Assembly (NCBI GenBank): GCA_039964455.1
Contig: JBDVXK010000028.1
Location: forward strand, 11,472-75,471
Reading direction: 5' to 3'
Source: CALJFL01 sp039964455
GTDB taxonomy: Bacteria; Pseudomonadota; Gammaproteobacteria; Pseudomonadales; Halieaceae
Length of the DNA: 64,000 bases
Made by a program: the position numbers and the translations under genes. Position 1 is the first letter of the stretch. The number at the start of each line of letters is the position of its first letter. A model generated the notes under the pieces. The model was given only the letters and a program-made list of their open reading frames with translations. It did not search any database and was not told where the DNA came from. This document shows, piece after piece, positions 8,938 to 18,418 of this stretch.

Positions 8938-8961
8938 CGCTACCTTCAAAAAACTCGCGGA

Positions 8962-9813
8962 TCAATCTTTCAGCGCTGCCAGTGGTTCACCAAGCCGGGT
9001 TGCAGTGCCGGCTACATAACGGTCATCCCAGTCAATCGAGCCTTTGGGGAATAACAGAATTACGGTGGAGCCCAATTTAAAGCGGCCCATCTCCTCGCCC
9101 TTGGCCAGCGATACAGGCTCAGGCAGCTGCTGAAAATCGCTTACAGTCGGCTGTTTCAGTGGTGGAGCAACCTGCCCCGACCAGACGGTTTCAATACCGG
9201 CCACAACCATCGCACCTACCAGCACCAGTGCCATTGGTCCTGCGGCAGTATCGAAGTAACACACCAGACGCTCATTACGGGCAAACAGGCGCTCAACGTT
9301 TTCAGCGGTCACGCCGTTAACAGAAAACAGCTTTCCCGGAATGTAACTGGTAGCAGTCAGTGTTCCGGCCACCGGCATGTGCACACGATGATAATCACGT
9401 GGCGACAGGTAAATTGTCGCGAACTCGCCATCCTTGAACTGCTCAGCACGCTGCTCGTCACCGCCCAGCAGCTCGCGGGTCGAATACCACTGGCCTTTGG
9501 CCTGGAAGATTCTGCCCTCATCTATGGCACCCAGCTGGCTGATAGCACCATCGGCCGGGGACACCAGGTCGCTGTCTGCAACAGGCCGGGCACCCTCCGC
9601 CAAAGGGCGTGTAAAAAATTCATTAAAGTTCGGGTAAGCCTGCAGATCGGGCTGCTCTGCCTCAGCCATATTGACCTCAAAATGCGCCACGAACCGCTTG
9701 AGCACCCAGTTCTTAAGCCAGATGGGATGACGAACTTCCGCCAGCGCACCTGTCAGTCGCGACAAAAGATGCTGGGGGACAATGTGTTGGAAAAAGATGA
9801 AAAGTCTGTCCAT
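8962..9813 (-). CDS. psd: Phosphatidylserine decarboxylase proenzyme
   Basis: Decarboxylates phosphatidylserine to phosphatidylethanolamine at the inner membrane. The proenzyme self-cleaves at the LGST motif, here at residues 247-250. Ser249 becomes the pyruvoyl group of a short alpha chain of about 35 residues. Other family marks are FNEFFTRPL, SPADGAI, YLSPRDYHRVHMP (catalytic His) and the beta-chain core SVNGVTAENVERLFARNERL. 283 residues. Gene order orn-rsgA-psd matches E. coli. Its ATG is only eight bases from the divergent gene at 9822. Confidence 0.97.
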   Translation of the reverse strand: MDRLFIFFQHIVPQHLLSRLTGALAEVRHPIWLKNWVLKRFVAHFEVNMAEAEQPDLQAYPNFNEFFTRPLAEGARPVADSDLVSPADGAISQLGAIDEGRIFQAKGQWYSTRELLGGDEQRAEQFKDGEFATIYLSPRDYHRVHMPVAGTLTATSYIPGKLFSVNGVTAENVERLFARNERLVCYFDTAAGPMALVLVGAMVVAGIETVWSGQVAPPLKQPTVSDFQQLPEPVSLAKGEEMGRFKLGSTVILLFPKGSIDWDDRYVAGTATRLGEPLAALKD

Positions 9814-9821
9814 GAGGCGTA

Positions 9822-10958
9822 GTGTATCGCTTAAGTGATGAATTTGTTTACCTCGATATTGTGAAGATTTGGCTACTTATCCTGTTATTCCTTCCCGCCG
9901 TTGTGGCTGCACAGTCCCCTGCCGCCAACCCGGACGGCAGCGTTATTGAAGAGACACAAACCTCTGAAGACGAACTGCTTAACTGGGAGGCGATATCGCC
10001 GGACGAAGATGAAATTCTGGAGGAGATTCGCGAGGAAAATATCGAGGAGGATATTAACTGGGTCGACGACAGTCATGCCTTCGTCACCGATCAGGCCCAG
10101 GCGCTCACCGAATGGATGGACGAATTCTTCGGTGACCCCACTTACGATGTAGAGAGAGCCGAGTCTCTACTGCGGCTGGAACTCATTGATGACTGGGAGT
10201 CTGATGGCGGGCACGACGTAAAGATACGACTGCGTGGAAAGTTGCAATTGCCCAAAATTTCACGGCGCCTCAATTTGGTATTCAGCGGTCAGGATTCGGA
10301 GTTCGCAGACGAGGCAGACCGCGATGTCGAGGACGCCGTAGGGCTGCAATATGAGTTGCGCGAAGGCGGCCGTTCAAGGGTAGACCTGACCATGGGTCTC
10401 GCCTCTGGCAATCTGCGACCTGGCGTCAAATACCGCAGTGAGGCTCCTATCGATGATCGCCACAGCTACCGTTTTGTCGAGAGACTTCAATATGAGGACG
10501 GGGAAGGCTTTTACTCCATCACCCAACTTGACCTGAACCGTGTGCGCAATGAGGACAGCGTCTGGCGCTTCAGTAATCGCGGCATCTGGGGAGAGAACAC
10601 CGACGGCGTCGAGTGGCGCACCCGCCTGGCGTTACGCACACGTTACAATATAGAGGCCCGCAGGCCTTATGCGATCAACTATTTTGGCTCTATTCGTGGA
10701 ATCACACGGCCCGACAGCTACGTCAAAAATTACCGACTTGGCCTGACCTGGCGTAGGCAAGTGTACCGAGACTTTCTATTTATGGAGCTGGAGCCGGCCA
10801 TCAACTACCGCCGCCCCAATCTGGACAAGGACAGGGATATTGTCTGGGGATTCGTGGTCAGGCTGGAAATCGCGCTGGAACGAGACTTACGCCGAGTCAG
10901 ACGTATCTTCAGTGACGACAACGTCGATGAGGAAACCGTGTCACCCGAACCGCAATAG
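9822..10958 (+). CDS. Uncharacterised exported protein, possibly an outer-membrane beta-barrel
   Basis: Not recognised as a named family. The longest reading begins with GTG at 9822, which has GAGG close upstream. A GTG at 9861 would give a cleaner signal peptide (VKIWLLILLFLPAVVAAQ) and is a good alternative start. After an acidic segment (about 25-85) the protein alternates charged and aromatic residues in short strands (for example RVDLTMGLASG, GVKYRSE, SYRFVERLQY, WRTRLALRTRYNI, YRLGLTWRRQVYRDFLFMELEP). This suggests an outer-membrane barrel or surface lipid-handling protein. The C-terminus ends in an acidic tail, not the usual terminal aromatic residue, which argues for caution. Monocistronic; it converges on the PhoH-type gene. 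Confidence 0.7.
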   Translation: MYRLSDEFVYLDIVKIWLLILLFLPAVVAAQSPAANPDGSVIEETQTSEDELLNWEAISPDEDEILEEIREENIEEDINWVDDSHAFVTDQAQALTEWMDEFFGDPTYDVERAESLLRLELIDDWESDGGHDVKIRLRGKLQLPKISRRLNLVFSGQDSEFADEADRDVEDAVGLQYELREGGRSRVDLTMGLASGNLRPGVKYRSEAPIDDRHSYRFVERLQYEDGEGFYSITQLDLNRVRNEDSVWRFSNRGIWGENTDGVEWRTRLALRTRYNIEARRPYAINYFGSIRGITRPDSYVKNYRLGLTWRRQVYRDFLFMELEPAINYRRPNLDKDRDIVWGFVVRLEIALERDLRRVRRIFSDDNVDEETVSPEPQ

Positions 10959-10993
10959 TATGCGGCTCAGGCACACAGCTTATCCTTTGGCTG

Positions 10994-12433
10994 CTACAGG
11001 TTTTCCTCAGCAAACGCCGCCAGCCGCGACCGCACGATGCCGTTCACGTGCATAATCCCCGCATGCGGGTAGGCTTTACTCTTCTCCACCAGGTACGTCA
11101 GGCCCGATGTCAGCGGTGAGATGTACTTGTTGTCAATCTGGGCGAGATTGCCCAACACCACGATTTTCGAGTCCGCCCCTACCCTGCTGATCACCGACTT
11201 GAGCTGGAACTGGGTCAAGCCCTGGCTCTCATCGATAATGATGTAGGCATTGTTAAACGACCGGCCGCGCATAAAGTTGAGTGACTTGAACTGGATATTG
11301 GCGCGCTCCTTCACATACTCGATACTACCGTGACAGGATTCATCGGTGCCGTGCAGAATTTCCAGGTTGTCGTCGAACGCCGCCAGCCAGGGCGCCATTT
11401 TCTCTTCTTCAGTACCGGGCAAAAAGCCGATATCTTCGGCGATGGGTGGGGTGGACCTGGCCACAATCAGCTTGCTGTATTTCTTTTGCTCGAGAATAGC
11501 GTGCAAGCCGTAGGACAAAGCCAGCAAGGTTTTACCCGAGCCCGCCGGACCGGTAAGCACTGTCATGTCTACCCCGTCATCGTCCAGCAGGTTCATGGCC
11601 ATGGCCTGCTCAAGGTTGCGTGGCGCCAGCCCCCAAAAACCCTGATGCATCAGGTTGTCACGGCTATCGCAACGCAGGTAAACAAACTCACTGTCGACCC
11701 GTTTCACGAAGGCGATAAAATCCTGATCGTCATGCACAAACATATTGGGATAGGCACCGGGAAGTGATTTCCTGGGGATACGGTGCAGCGTGCAATCTCC
11801 CTCACGCAAGGTATCTACCTCAGAAATTGTCGACCAGAAATCGCCCTCTATATGCTCATAACCCTTCGACAGCAGGTTGATATCATCCAGTACACGATCG
11901 CGGCGATAATCCTCCACGTGCATCAGACCAGAACCCTTGGCCTTGATCCGCATATTGATATCTTTCGTCACCAGGCAAACGAACTCATTGGGATTTTCAG
12001 CCTGAAGCCTCAGGGCAACATTGATTATGCGGTTGTCATTGGCCTGGTCCTGGGTGGCGTCCAGAAAAGGCACCTCGGAATCATCGCTCAATAACTGGTC
12101 CGGAAAAATCGCCAGTGTGCCGCTGGGCATTCCTTCAAGACTACTGCCGGGGACCTCAACCCCCTCCTGAATTTGCTGCGGGCTGGCCGCGTCGACCACC
12201 TTGTCGATCATGCCAATGGCAATTCTCGCTTCACTGCTAACGGTTTTATCGCGTCGATCCTTGATGTGATCGAGCTCTTCCAGCACCGTCATGGGTATAA
12301 CCACGTGGTGCTCATTGAATGCGGCCAGTGCTGTCGGATCGTGCAGCAGCACATTGGTGTCAAGAACGTACGTCTTCCTGATTACGGGTTTAAGGGTTGT
12401 TTTCTCTACTCGCAGGGCTGAGCCTGAATCCAT
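10994..12433 (-). CDS. PIN-domain and PhoH-type ATPase fusion protein
   Basis: A 479-residue protein joining an N-terminal PIN-fold nuclease domain (about 20-170; acid motif VLDTNVLLHDP) to a PhoH-family P-loop ATPase (about 255-479; Walker A TGPAGSGKTLLALSYG near residue 290, Walker B IIIDESQGLT). Proteins of this architecture (PhoH2/YlaK type) are reported as RNA helicase-ribonucleases. Basis for function is family knowledge only. The start is supported by conserved N-terminal order (KPVIRKTYVLDTNVLL). It is divergent from the RNase II gene across a 430-bp gap, so two RNA-decay genes flank that intergenic region. Confidence 0.9.
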   Translation of the reverse strand: MDSGSALRVEKTTLKPVIRKTYVLDTNVLLHDPTALAAFNEHHVVIPMTVLEELDHIKDRRDKTVSSEARIAIGMIDKVVDAASPQQIQEGVEVPGSSLEGMPSGTLAIFPDQLLSDDSEVPFLDATQDQANDNRIINVALRLQAENPNEFVCLVTKDINMRIKAKGSGLMHVEDYRRDRVLDDINLLSKGYEHIEGDFWSTISEVDTLREGDCTLHRIPRKSLPGAYPNMFVHDDQDFIAFVKRVDSEFVYLRCDSRDNLMHQGFWGLAPRNLEQAMAMNLLDDDGVDMTVLTGPAGSGKTLLALSYGLHAILEQKKYSKLIVARSTPPIAEDIGFLPGTEEEKMAPWLAAFDDNLEILHGTDESCHGSIEYVKERANIQFKSLNFMRGRSFNNAYIIIDESQGLTQFQLKSVISRVGADSKIVVLGNLAQIDNKYISPLTSGLTYLVEKSKAYPHAGIMHVNGIVRSRLAAFAEENL

Positions 12434-12863
12434 AAAGGAATCCTCATTGATATTTCACTGGGTAATGGTCGGGTATTTTTTTGGTGAGGGGTGTCGGCTT
12501 ATCCCGCCGAACAGTTGATGACAGAAAAGGGTAATCAAAAAATCGGTGACAGAAACTAAGGAGCGAATGGGGCCCGAGCAGCGTGGGCTCAGAGGCAGCG
12601 CTAAGGCGCTTGATGTAGGAGGACGTATGGCAGCGAACGATAGCTTGCCCGCCTGACGTCCGGAAAGTCTTCAAAGGCGCTTCCCGATCGGTGCAATACA
12701 GCAGCAACGTTGCCCTGATTATTCAACCCGCTGACCACTCCTGTCAATGCCCCTGAGCTAATTAACCGCAGCATTCCCGCAGTCAGTTAAGTATCACTGA
12801 CAGCACGCCGCTTTTGCAGTACGATAACGGGCTATCTTACTGAAAATAAGTTGCTCCTCTCAC
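12434..12863. other. 430-bp divergent intergenic region with possible small ORF or structured RNA
   Basis: Between the divergent PhoH-type and RNase II genes. The plus strand at 12567-12656 could encode a 29-residue peptide (MGPEQRGLRGSAKALDVGGR and nine more). An AAGGAG lies three bases before its ATG, and a second in-frame ATG at 12627 has a very strong TAGGAGG. The same stretch holds short stems such as AGCGC-TAAG-GCGCT near 12596. I do not recognise the peptide or an RNA family, and the minus-strand reading is not convincing. An sRNA, a leader ORF, or chance are all possible. Confidence 0.25.
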
Positions 12864-14876
12864 ATGCTCAATCAGGACTCGCTCGCCCAACTTAAGGGCC
12901 TGAAAACCCAGATGGAGTCGGAAAAGGAATGGGCCGAAGCTGTCGTCAAGGGCACCCAGGCTCGCTATGGCTTTGCGGTACTCGATGATGGCCGTGAGAT
13001 CTTCATTCCCCCGGACGAAATGCTCAAAGCGTTCCCCAATGACAGGGTACGTATCTGTATTCGACCCGCGTCCGACAACAAAACCGTCGCCGACATAGAA
13101 CGACTGGTCGATAGCCCATTGGGCGACTTTACCGGCCGCTGTGTTCGCAAGGGCAAAGCGATCTTCGTCCAACCAGATTTGCCGCAGCTACGGCGCTGGT
13201 TATTTATTCCCCCCCATGCCCGCAATGGCATCAAGGAGGGCGACCTCATACGCTGTGCCGTCTTGCGCCACCCCATCAAGGATGGCAGGCCGCAGGCAAA
13301 AGTGTTGGAGATTATTGGCGACGAGAATACCGCCGGTGTTGAGAATTTGTATTGCATCGCCCGGCACCGCCTGGCTACCGACTGGAGCAGCGCCAGCCAG
13401 AAGCAGCTGGAACAACGACTGGCCGAGTTCAAGCCGCTTGAGACCGACCGTCGACGTGACCTCACCGATCTGGAGTTTGTCACCATCGATGCGGCCAAGA
13501 CACAGGACATCGACGATGCCCTGTACGCCGATATCAGCAGCGACGGCTGGACGCTGTATGTTGCCATCGCCGATCCCACCGCCTATATCCCGGCAGATTC
13601 ACCGCTGATGGAGGAAGTCGCTCAGCGTGGTACCTCGGTGTATTTTCATGGCGACGTGTTACCAATGCTGCCCGAGGCCCTGTCCCAGGACACCTGCGCA
13701 TTATCCGAGGGAGCTGACCGACCAGCACTGGTGTGCAAGATCGCGATCAGCGACAGCGGCGAAGTTGGCGAATTCGAATTCATTGAAGCCACTATTCGCT
13801 CACGCGCCAAACTGTCCTATTACGCGGTGGACCGCTACCTCAATGGGCACGCCGATGACCTGATGAGTCACTCCACTCCGCTGGAAGCGCTTTATCAGGT
13901 TTACCGCGCACTCAGGGCACGACGCGAGGCACAGGAACTGGTCATGGAGGACCGCCGCGAATACCGCTGGATTCTCGGCGAACAGAAGAAGATCGAGGCA
14001 ATCGAGCCCTACGAAAAGCTGTTGTCGCAAAAGCTGGTGGAAGAGTGCATGGTTGCCACCAACCGCTGCGCCGCCCGCCTTCTGGCCGAGCACAAGGCCT
14101 CGGGGCCTTTTGTCGGTCACCCCGGATTTCGTCAGGACAGGATTGACGAGGCGCGCAAGTTTCTCACCATGCACGCGCCAGAACTGGCCGAGGTAGAACT
14201 GGACAGCCTGGAAGGATATCGGGATGTCATAAAGGCGCTGTCTGCACCCGATAGATCCTTGCCTCTGCGGGCAATGGTCAACCGCCTGCTCACCCGGGCA
14301 GGCCTGACTACAAAATCAGGTGCGCACATGGGCATGTCACTGCCCGCCTATACCAACTGCACTTCACCTCTGCGCCGCTATCTGGATTTCCTGGTACACC
14401 TGCAGATCAAATCCATACTCCACGAACAACCGGCGGAATTGGTGACACAGCAAACCCTGGACGCGCTGGCTGAAAAAATTGCCACCGCAAGGGCTGCAAC
14501 CGACCAGGCCGAGCGCTGGCTGGCAGGCCGGTACATCGCAGAAAAGGCGAGTAAAGACGGCAAGCTGTTCCAGGGCACGATCGCCCACGTCAACAGCAGT
14601 GGTTTTACGGTCAAGCTGGCGGACTGCGGGCTCGAGGGTTTCATTGACCTGCGCAAGGACCCGGAAAAATTCAGTTACGATAAATGGACCGCAAGCCTGA
14701 CCAGCACCAGCCGTCGCTTCCAGCTGGAACAGCTGGTAGAGCTGAACTTCTCGGGACTGGATCAGGACAATAACTACCAGGCGGAGTTTGAGCTTGTGCC
14801 CGGTTGTGGTTTGAAACCGGCCAAGGAAGTACCGGCGACGCCAAAGACGGCGCTATCAAGCAGCGACGCTGACTGA
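12864..14876 (+). CDS. rnb: RNase II family exoribonuclease
   Basis: A processive 3'-5' hydrolytic exoribonuclease. The 670 residues contain N-terminal cold-shock domains (about 20-170), the RNB catalytic domain (about 195-525) with the acidic cluster VTIDAAKTQDIDDAL, SVYFHGDVLPMLPEALS and SGAHMGMSLPAYTNCTSPLRRYLD, and a C-terminal S1 domain (about 570-650). The TQDIDDAL form of the active site and the moderate length fit RNase II better than the longer RNase R. The ATG at 12864 has weak Shine-Dalgarno pairing. It converges with a small gene four bases after its stop. Confidence 0.9.
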   Translation: MLNQDSLAQLKGLKTQMESEKEWAEAVVKGTQARYGFAVLDDGREIFIPPDEMLKAFPNDRVRICIRPASDNKTVADIERLVDSPLGDFTGRCVRKGKAIFVQPDLPQLRRWLFIPPHARNGIKEGDLIRCAVLRHPIKDGRPQAKVLEIIGDENTAGVENLYCIARHRLATDWSSASQKQLEQRLAEFKPLETDRRRDLTDLEFVTIDAAKTQDIDDALYADISSDGWTLYVAIADPTAYIPADSPLMEEVAQRGTSVYFHGDVLPMLPEALSQDTCALSEGADRPALVCKIAISDSGEVGEFEFIEATIRSRAKLSYYAVDRYLNGHADDLMSHSTPLEALYQVYRALRARREAQELVMEDRREYRWILGEQKKIEAIEPYEKLLSQKLVEECMVATNRCAARLLAEHKASGPFVGHPGFRQDRIDEARKFLTMHAPELAEVELDSLEGYRDVIKALSAPDRSLPLRAMVNRLLTRAGLTTKSGAHMGMSLPAYTNCTSPLRRYLDFLVHLQIKSILHEQPAELVTQQTLDALAEKIATARAATDQAERWLAGRYIAEKASKDGKLFQGTIAHVNSSGFTVKLADCGLEGFIDLRKDPEKFSYDKWTASLTSTSRRFQLEQLVELNFSGLDQDNNYQAEFELVPGCGLKPAKEVPATPKTALSSSDAD

Positions 14877-14880
14877 GAAA

Positions 14881-15198
14881 TTAGTGAAGTTGCTGGGAAT
14901 GTCCGGCAGCAAAACCGGTTGAAGCAGTAGGCAATACCATGTCGGGACCGCTCATAAAGCTGCGAACCTGACCCACCAGGCCGGTCATTTCTCGCACGCC
15001 CAGAACTCGCAGGTACTTACCCATCTCGGAATGGCTATCCAGCGCAACATTGGGGTCGACCTTACGAAGCGCCTGAATAATAGCCAACTCATCGTCGCTA
15101 TACTGGTCGGCCTCACCGAAGATCAGCTTGGTGAACGTATCTACAATCAGAATCTCACTGACCCGTATCTCACCATTGCTTGCACATGCTCTTTCCAT
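14881..15198 (-). CDS. Uncharacterised small protein (105 residues)
   Basis: Not recognised. The product is soluble and mixed helical: a hydrophobic stretch ILIVDTFTKLIFG, then EADQYSDDELAIIQALRKVDPNV, then an arginine-rich segment (KYLRVLGVREMTGLVGQVRS), and a small-residue tail. There is no signal peptide or metal motif. I start it at the ATG at 15198, with GAGG eight bases upstream; the longer reading to 15234 adds 12 residues with no ribosome site. It is preceded by an AT-rich promoter-like region up to asnS. Confidence 0.65.
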   Translation of the reverse strand: MERACASNGEIRVSEILIVDTFTKLIFGEADQYSDDELAIIQALRKVDPNVALDSHSEMGKYLRVLGVREMTGLVGQVRSFMSGPDMVLPTASTGFAAGHSQQLH

Positions 15199-15342
15199 AA
15201 CGCTCGCCTCAACGGGGCATCTAGCCCCCTGCAAAATCCTTTAGCCTTCAGTATGGCTCAGAATTCAGGGGCGATTGCTCAAAAAATAGGCAATAGTTCA
15301 CAACTTTTGGCTAAAGTGTGACCAGTTGCCCCATTTGGGCAG

Positions 15343-16740
15343 CTAGAAATCGGCGTGACCGGGCGTACGGGGGAAGGGAATGGCATCGCGAACGTTGTCC
15401 ATGCCGGTCACATAGTTGAGCAGGCGCTCAAAGCCCAGCCCAAAACCGGCGTGGGGCACTGTGCCATAGCGACGCAGGTCGCGATACCACCAGAGTTCTT
15501 CCAGAAGATGCGCATCCATACGGGCATCGAGTACATCGAGCCGCTCTTCGCGCTGGCTGCCGCCGATAATCTCGCCAATCCCGGGTGCCAGCACATCCAT
15601 CGCGGCCACGGTTTTTTCGTCATCATTCAGGCGCATATAAAACGCCTTGATGTCCTTGGGGTAATTCATCACGACCACGGGACGCCCCACATGGGTCTCG
15701 GCAAGATAACGCTCGTGTTCCGATGCGAGGTCGGTCCCCCACTCGACGGGGAATTCAAAGGACTGGCCGCTGGCTTTCAGAATGGCGATGGCCTCACTGT
15801 AATCCATACGCTCGAAGCTATTGTCGATTACTGACTGCAGGCGCTGCAGCACCGTGTCATCGATGCGCTGCTGGAAGAATGCGATGTCGTCCTCTCGTTC
15901 CTCCAGCACCCGTCCCAAAACATGCTTTAGCAGGTTCTCGGCAAGGTCTGCATTGTCGTTAAGGTCGGCGAAGGCGATCTCCGGCTCTACCATCCAGAAC
16001 TCGGCAAGGTGACGGCTGGTATGGGAGTTTTCGGCACGAAACGTGGGCCCAAAGGTGTAAACCTTGCTCATGGCCAGGCAATAAGACTCAACTGCCAATT
16101 GGCCCGACACCGTAAGAAAGGCATCACCGGCAAAAAAGTCCTGCTCATGATCTACGTCTCCCGCCTGATTGCGCGGCAGGTTGGCCATGTCAAGGGTGCT
16201 TACGCGAAACAGCTCACCGGCACCCTCACAGTCGCTACCGGTGATGATAGGCGTGTTGATCCAGTAAAAGTCATTGTCGTGAAAGTAATTATGGATGGCA
16301 TTGGCCAGGGTATTGCGCACCCGGGTGATCGCGCCGAAGGTGTTGGTCCGGGGCCGCAGGTGAGCCTGGGTTCGCAGGTACTCAAAGGTATGTCGCTTTT
16401 TGGCAATGGGGTAAGCCTCGGGATCATCAACCCAACCCACAACCTCCACCGCCGTGGCCTGAATTTCGACACTCTGGCCTTTGCCCTGGGAGGCCACCAA
16501 TTCACCGGTCACTATCACGGCGCAGCCGGTGGAGAGCTTTAAAATTTCGCTGGTGTAGTTGTCCAGGTTATCGGGCACGACCGCCTGTATCGGATCAAAG
16601 GATGATCCATCGTGGATAGCCAGAAAAGAAATGCCTGCTTTAGAGTCTCGCTTGCTGCGCAGCCACCCCCGAACGGTGATCGAGCTACCTATGCTCGCCG
16701 CGCCTTTCAGTGCGCCCTCTACGGAAATAGTCTGGGTCAT
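15343..16740 (-). CDS. asnS: Asparaginyl-tRNA synthetase
   Basis: A class IIb synthetase that charges tRNA-Asn. The 465-residue length is essentially that of E. coli AsnRS. An N-terminal OB-fold anticodon-binding domain (about 15-110) precedes the class II core: motif 2 FRAENSHTSRHLAEFWMVEPE, the Asn-specific DCEGAGELF region, and motif 3 with GFGLGFERLLNYVTGMDNVRD, ending in the family-typical PFPRTPGHADF. Presence of AsnRS suggests direct Asn charging. A weak hairpin after the stop lacks a T-run. Confidence 0.98.
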   Translation of the reverse strand: MTQTISVEGALKGAASIGSSITVRGWLRSKRDSKAGISFLAIHDGSSFDPIQAVVPDNLDNYTSEILKLSTGCAVIVTGELVASQGKGQSVEIQATAVEVVGWVDDPEAYPIAKKRHTFEYLRTQAHLRPRTNTFGAITRVRNTLANAIHNYFHDNDFYWINTPIITGSDCEGAGELFRVSTLDMANLPRNQAGDVDHEQDFFAGDAFLTVSGQLAVESYCLAMSKVYTFGPTFRAENSHTSRHLAEFWMVEPEIAFADLNDNADLAENLLKHVLGRVLEEREDDIAFFQQRIDDTVLQRLQSVIDNSFERMDYSEAIAILKASGQSFEFPVEWGTDLASEHERYLAETHVGRPVVVMNYPKDIKAFYMRLNDDEKTVAAMDVLAPGIGEIIGGSQREERLDVLDARMDAHLLEELWWYRDLRRYGTVPHAGFGLGFERLLNYVTGMDNVRDAIPFPRTPGHADF

Positions 16741-16805
16741 TTCAAGCTCCCGGGTTGGTCAAAAACGCGCGGAGGATACCGAAATGGTGCGCCGGGCACC
16801 AGTCG

Positions 16806-17369
16806 TCAGCGAGCGATGGGGGTAATCTTGCTACCTGCCAAGGTCAAATTGCCCATGACACCCTGGTTGGAGAAAATAAATGCGATGACCTGCTGTTCCG
16901 GCGAAGCGATATCCTCGTCAGCAGCATCATTGCCATCCATGATCATCACCGCGCTATCGGCGCTGACATTCCAGCCGTGGCCATTACGAAATTCAGCCAG
17001 TGCCTTTGGCGTCATAAACAGGATCACCTCAGACTTGTACTCTGTGCCCAATTGCAGGCCAAAGGACGCGCCAGCCGTGGAAAAATAGCTGATCGGTTGG
17101 CCGCCAACGCGCAGCACGCCCTCACCGTATTGCCCGCCAACACCAAAGCCAACCTTGACCACGTCCGGGAAGATCAGCACCCCGCTGGCTTGCTCTAGCA
17201 GTTCGGCAGACCCTGGCCTGTGCTGGGCCAGCCGTTGCAGAGCCAGGTCGCCCTTTGTATCGATGGTTTCACGAGAGTCCGACCAGACCGGCAGGGCAAG
17301 CTGCAACAGCCAGCAGCAGAACACTGCGTGCGCCATCGACAAGGCCGATGTTTTGGACCCAGACACCAT
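16806..17369 (-). CDS. YSC84/SYLF-domain exported protein
   Basis: 187 residues with an N-terminal signal peptide (hydrophobic stretch about 14-30, ending PVWS) followed by a SYLF/YSC84 lipid-binding domain. Family marks are GVLIFPDVVKVGFGVGGQYGEGVL, SYFSTAGASFGLQLG and SEVILFMTPKALAEF. The fold is associated with phosphoinositide or membrane binding in eukaryotes; the bacterial role is not settled. Here it would act in the periplasm. It lies eight bases downstream of the SDR gene and is probably cotranscribed with it. Confidence 0.85.
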   Translation of the reverse strand: MVSGSKTSALSMAHAVFCCWLLQLALPVWSDSRETIDTKGDLALQRLAQHRPGSAELLEQASGVLIFPDVVKVGFGVGGQYGEGVLRVGGQPISYFSTAGASFGLQLGTEYKSEVILFMTPKALAEFRNGHGWNVSADSAVMIMDGNDAADEDIASPEQQVIAFIFSNQGVMGNLTLAGSKITPIAR

Positions 17370-17377
17370 AGTGCTAC

Positions 17378-18325
17378 CTAGAACTCAAAGCGTTGACCGA
17401 CAAGCTGCTCAGACAGTGCCCAGAGCTGCTCGGCGCCCTGGGGATCAAGGGCGTAGTCTTCCACGCCGCCACCTGTGCCGGGCTCAGCGGGAACAGCGAT
17501 CTGGCAGTTTTCCAGGAACAGAGCCCCCTTATCAGCCAGCTCCGGTGCAGTGGCTGCCCAGACGCTGGTCGCCGCGCCCTGTTCAACATTCTTCCAGTCC
17601 AGCGACTCGCCCTCGGGAGCACTGTTCATCAGGTTTTCAATATCTGCTTCGGTCAGGTGCCGGCTCAGCTTGGTCATAATCACGCCGGGGTGAACCGCCA
17701 GGCTGCGCACGCCCTGTGATTTCAGCCGCTGGTCCAGGCCCACCGAAAACAGCGCATTGGCTGTTTTGGACTCACCATAGGCCACCCATTTTTCGTAATC
17801 CCGTTGCTCATAGTTCGGGTCATCCAGATTCACATTACTGAGCTTGTGGCCGGAAGAGCTGAGATTAATAATCCGCGCCGGCGCACCCGCCAGCAATGCG
17901 GGCATGATGAGGCAAGTGAGCAGAAAATGACCGAGATGATTGGTGCCGAACTGCATCTCAAAACCATCAGCTGTTCGCATCAGTGGGCAAGCCATGACAC
18001 CAGCGTTATTAATAAGAATGTCGATGCGCGGATAGCTTTCCAGTATCGCATCAGCCGCCTCGCGCACGCTGTCCAGACTGGCAAGGTCAATCGATAGCGT
18101 GGCAATTTGTCCGGGCAAGGACATACCGCGCAGTGCTTCCGCCTCCTGCTGCAGCACTTCCTGATTGCGCCCCAGCATAACCACGTCAGCACCAGCGGCG
18201 GCCAGAGAGCGCGAAGTCTCTATACCCAGCCCGGCTGTGGCACCGGTTACCAGAACCGTTTTGCCGGCCAGGGATATCCCCTCGAGTACGTCATCGGTGG
18301 TTGATTCAAAGCCAAATGCTCGCAT
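17378..18325 (-). CDS. Short-chain dehydrogenase/reductase
   Basis: A Rossmann-fold NAD(P)-dependent oxidoreductase of the classical SDR type, about 315 residues, resembling retinol-dehydrogenase/WW-domain-oxidoreductase-like bacterial SDRs. Motifs: cofactor glycine motif TGATAGLGIETS, NNAGV, FGTNHLGHFLL (extended NxxG), and active-site YGESK preceded by INLSSSGHKLS. The ATG at 18325 (MRAFGFESTTDDVLEGISLAGK) has AAGGAA six bases upstream; the longer reading to 18346 is less likely. Substrate cannot be told from sequence. It shares a strand with the SYLF gene. Confidence 0.9.
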   Translation of the reverse strand: MRAFGFESTTDDVLEGISLAGKTVLVTGATAGLGIETSRSLAAAGADVVMLGRNQEVLQQEAEALRGMSLPGQIATLSIDLASLDSVREAADAILESYPRIDILINNAGVMACPLMRTADGFEMQFGTNHLGHFLLTCLIMPALLAGAPARIINLSSSGHKLSNVNLDDPNYEQRDYEKWVAYGESKTANALFSVGLDQRLKSQGVRSLAVHPGVIMTKLSRHLTEADIENLMNSAPEGESLDWKNVEQGAATSVWAATAPELADKGALFLENCQIAVPAEPGTGGGVEDYALDPQGAEQLWALSEQLVGQRFEF

Positions 18326-18418
18326 CGGAATTTCCTTAAGATACATTTTGAGGGAAGCATGATGACAGACTCTGCCCGCCCTGCAACCGGCTTGCGGGCC
18401 ACAAGCTGCAGAACGTGC

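Noticed and set aside
12444..12707. 87-residue minus-strand ORF in the PhoH/RNase II gap
   Set aside because: No recognisable domain or ribosome site, and composition is unlike neighbouring proteins.
15310..15345. Terminator after asnS
   Set aside because: A TGCCC/GGGCA stem of five pairs is present but no T-run follows.
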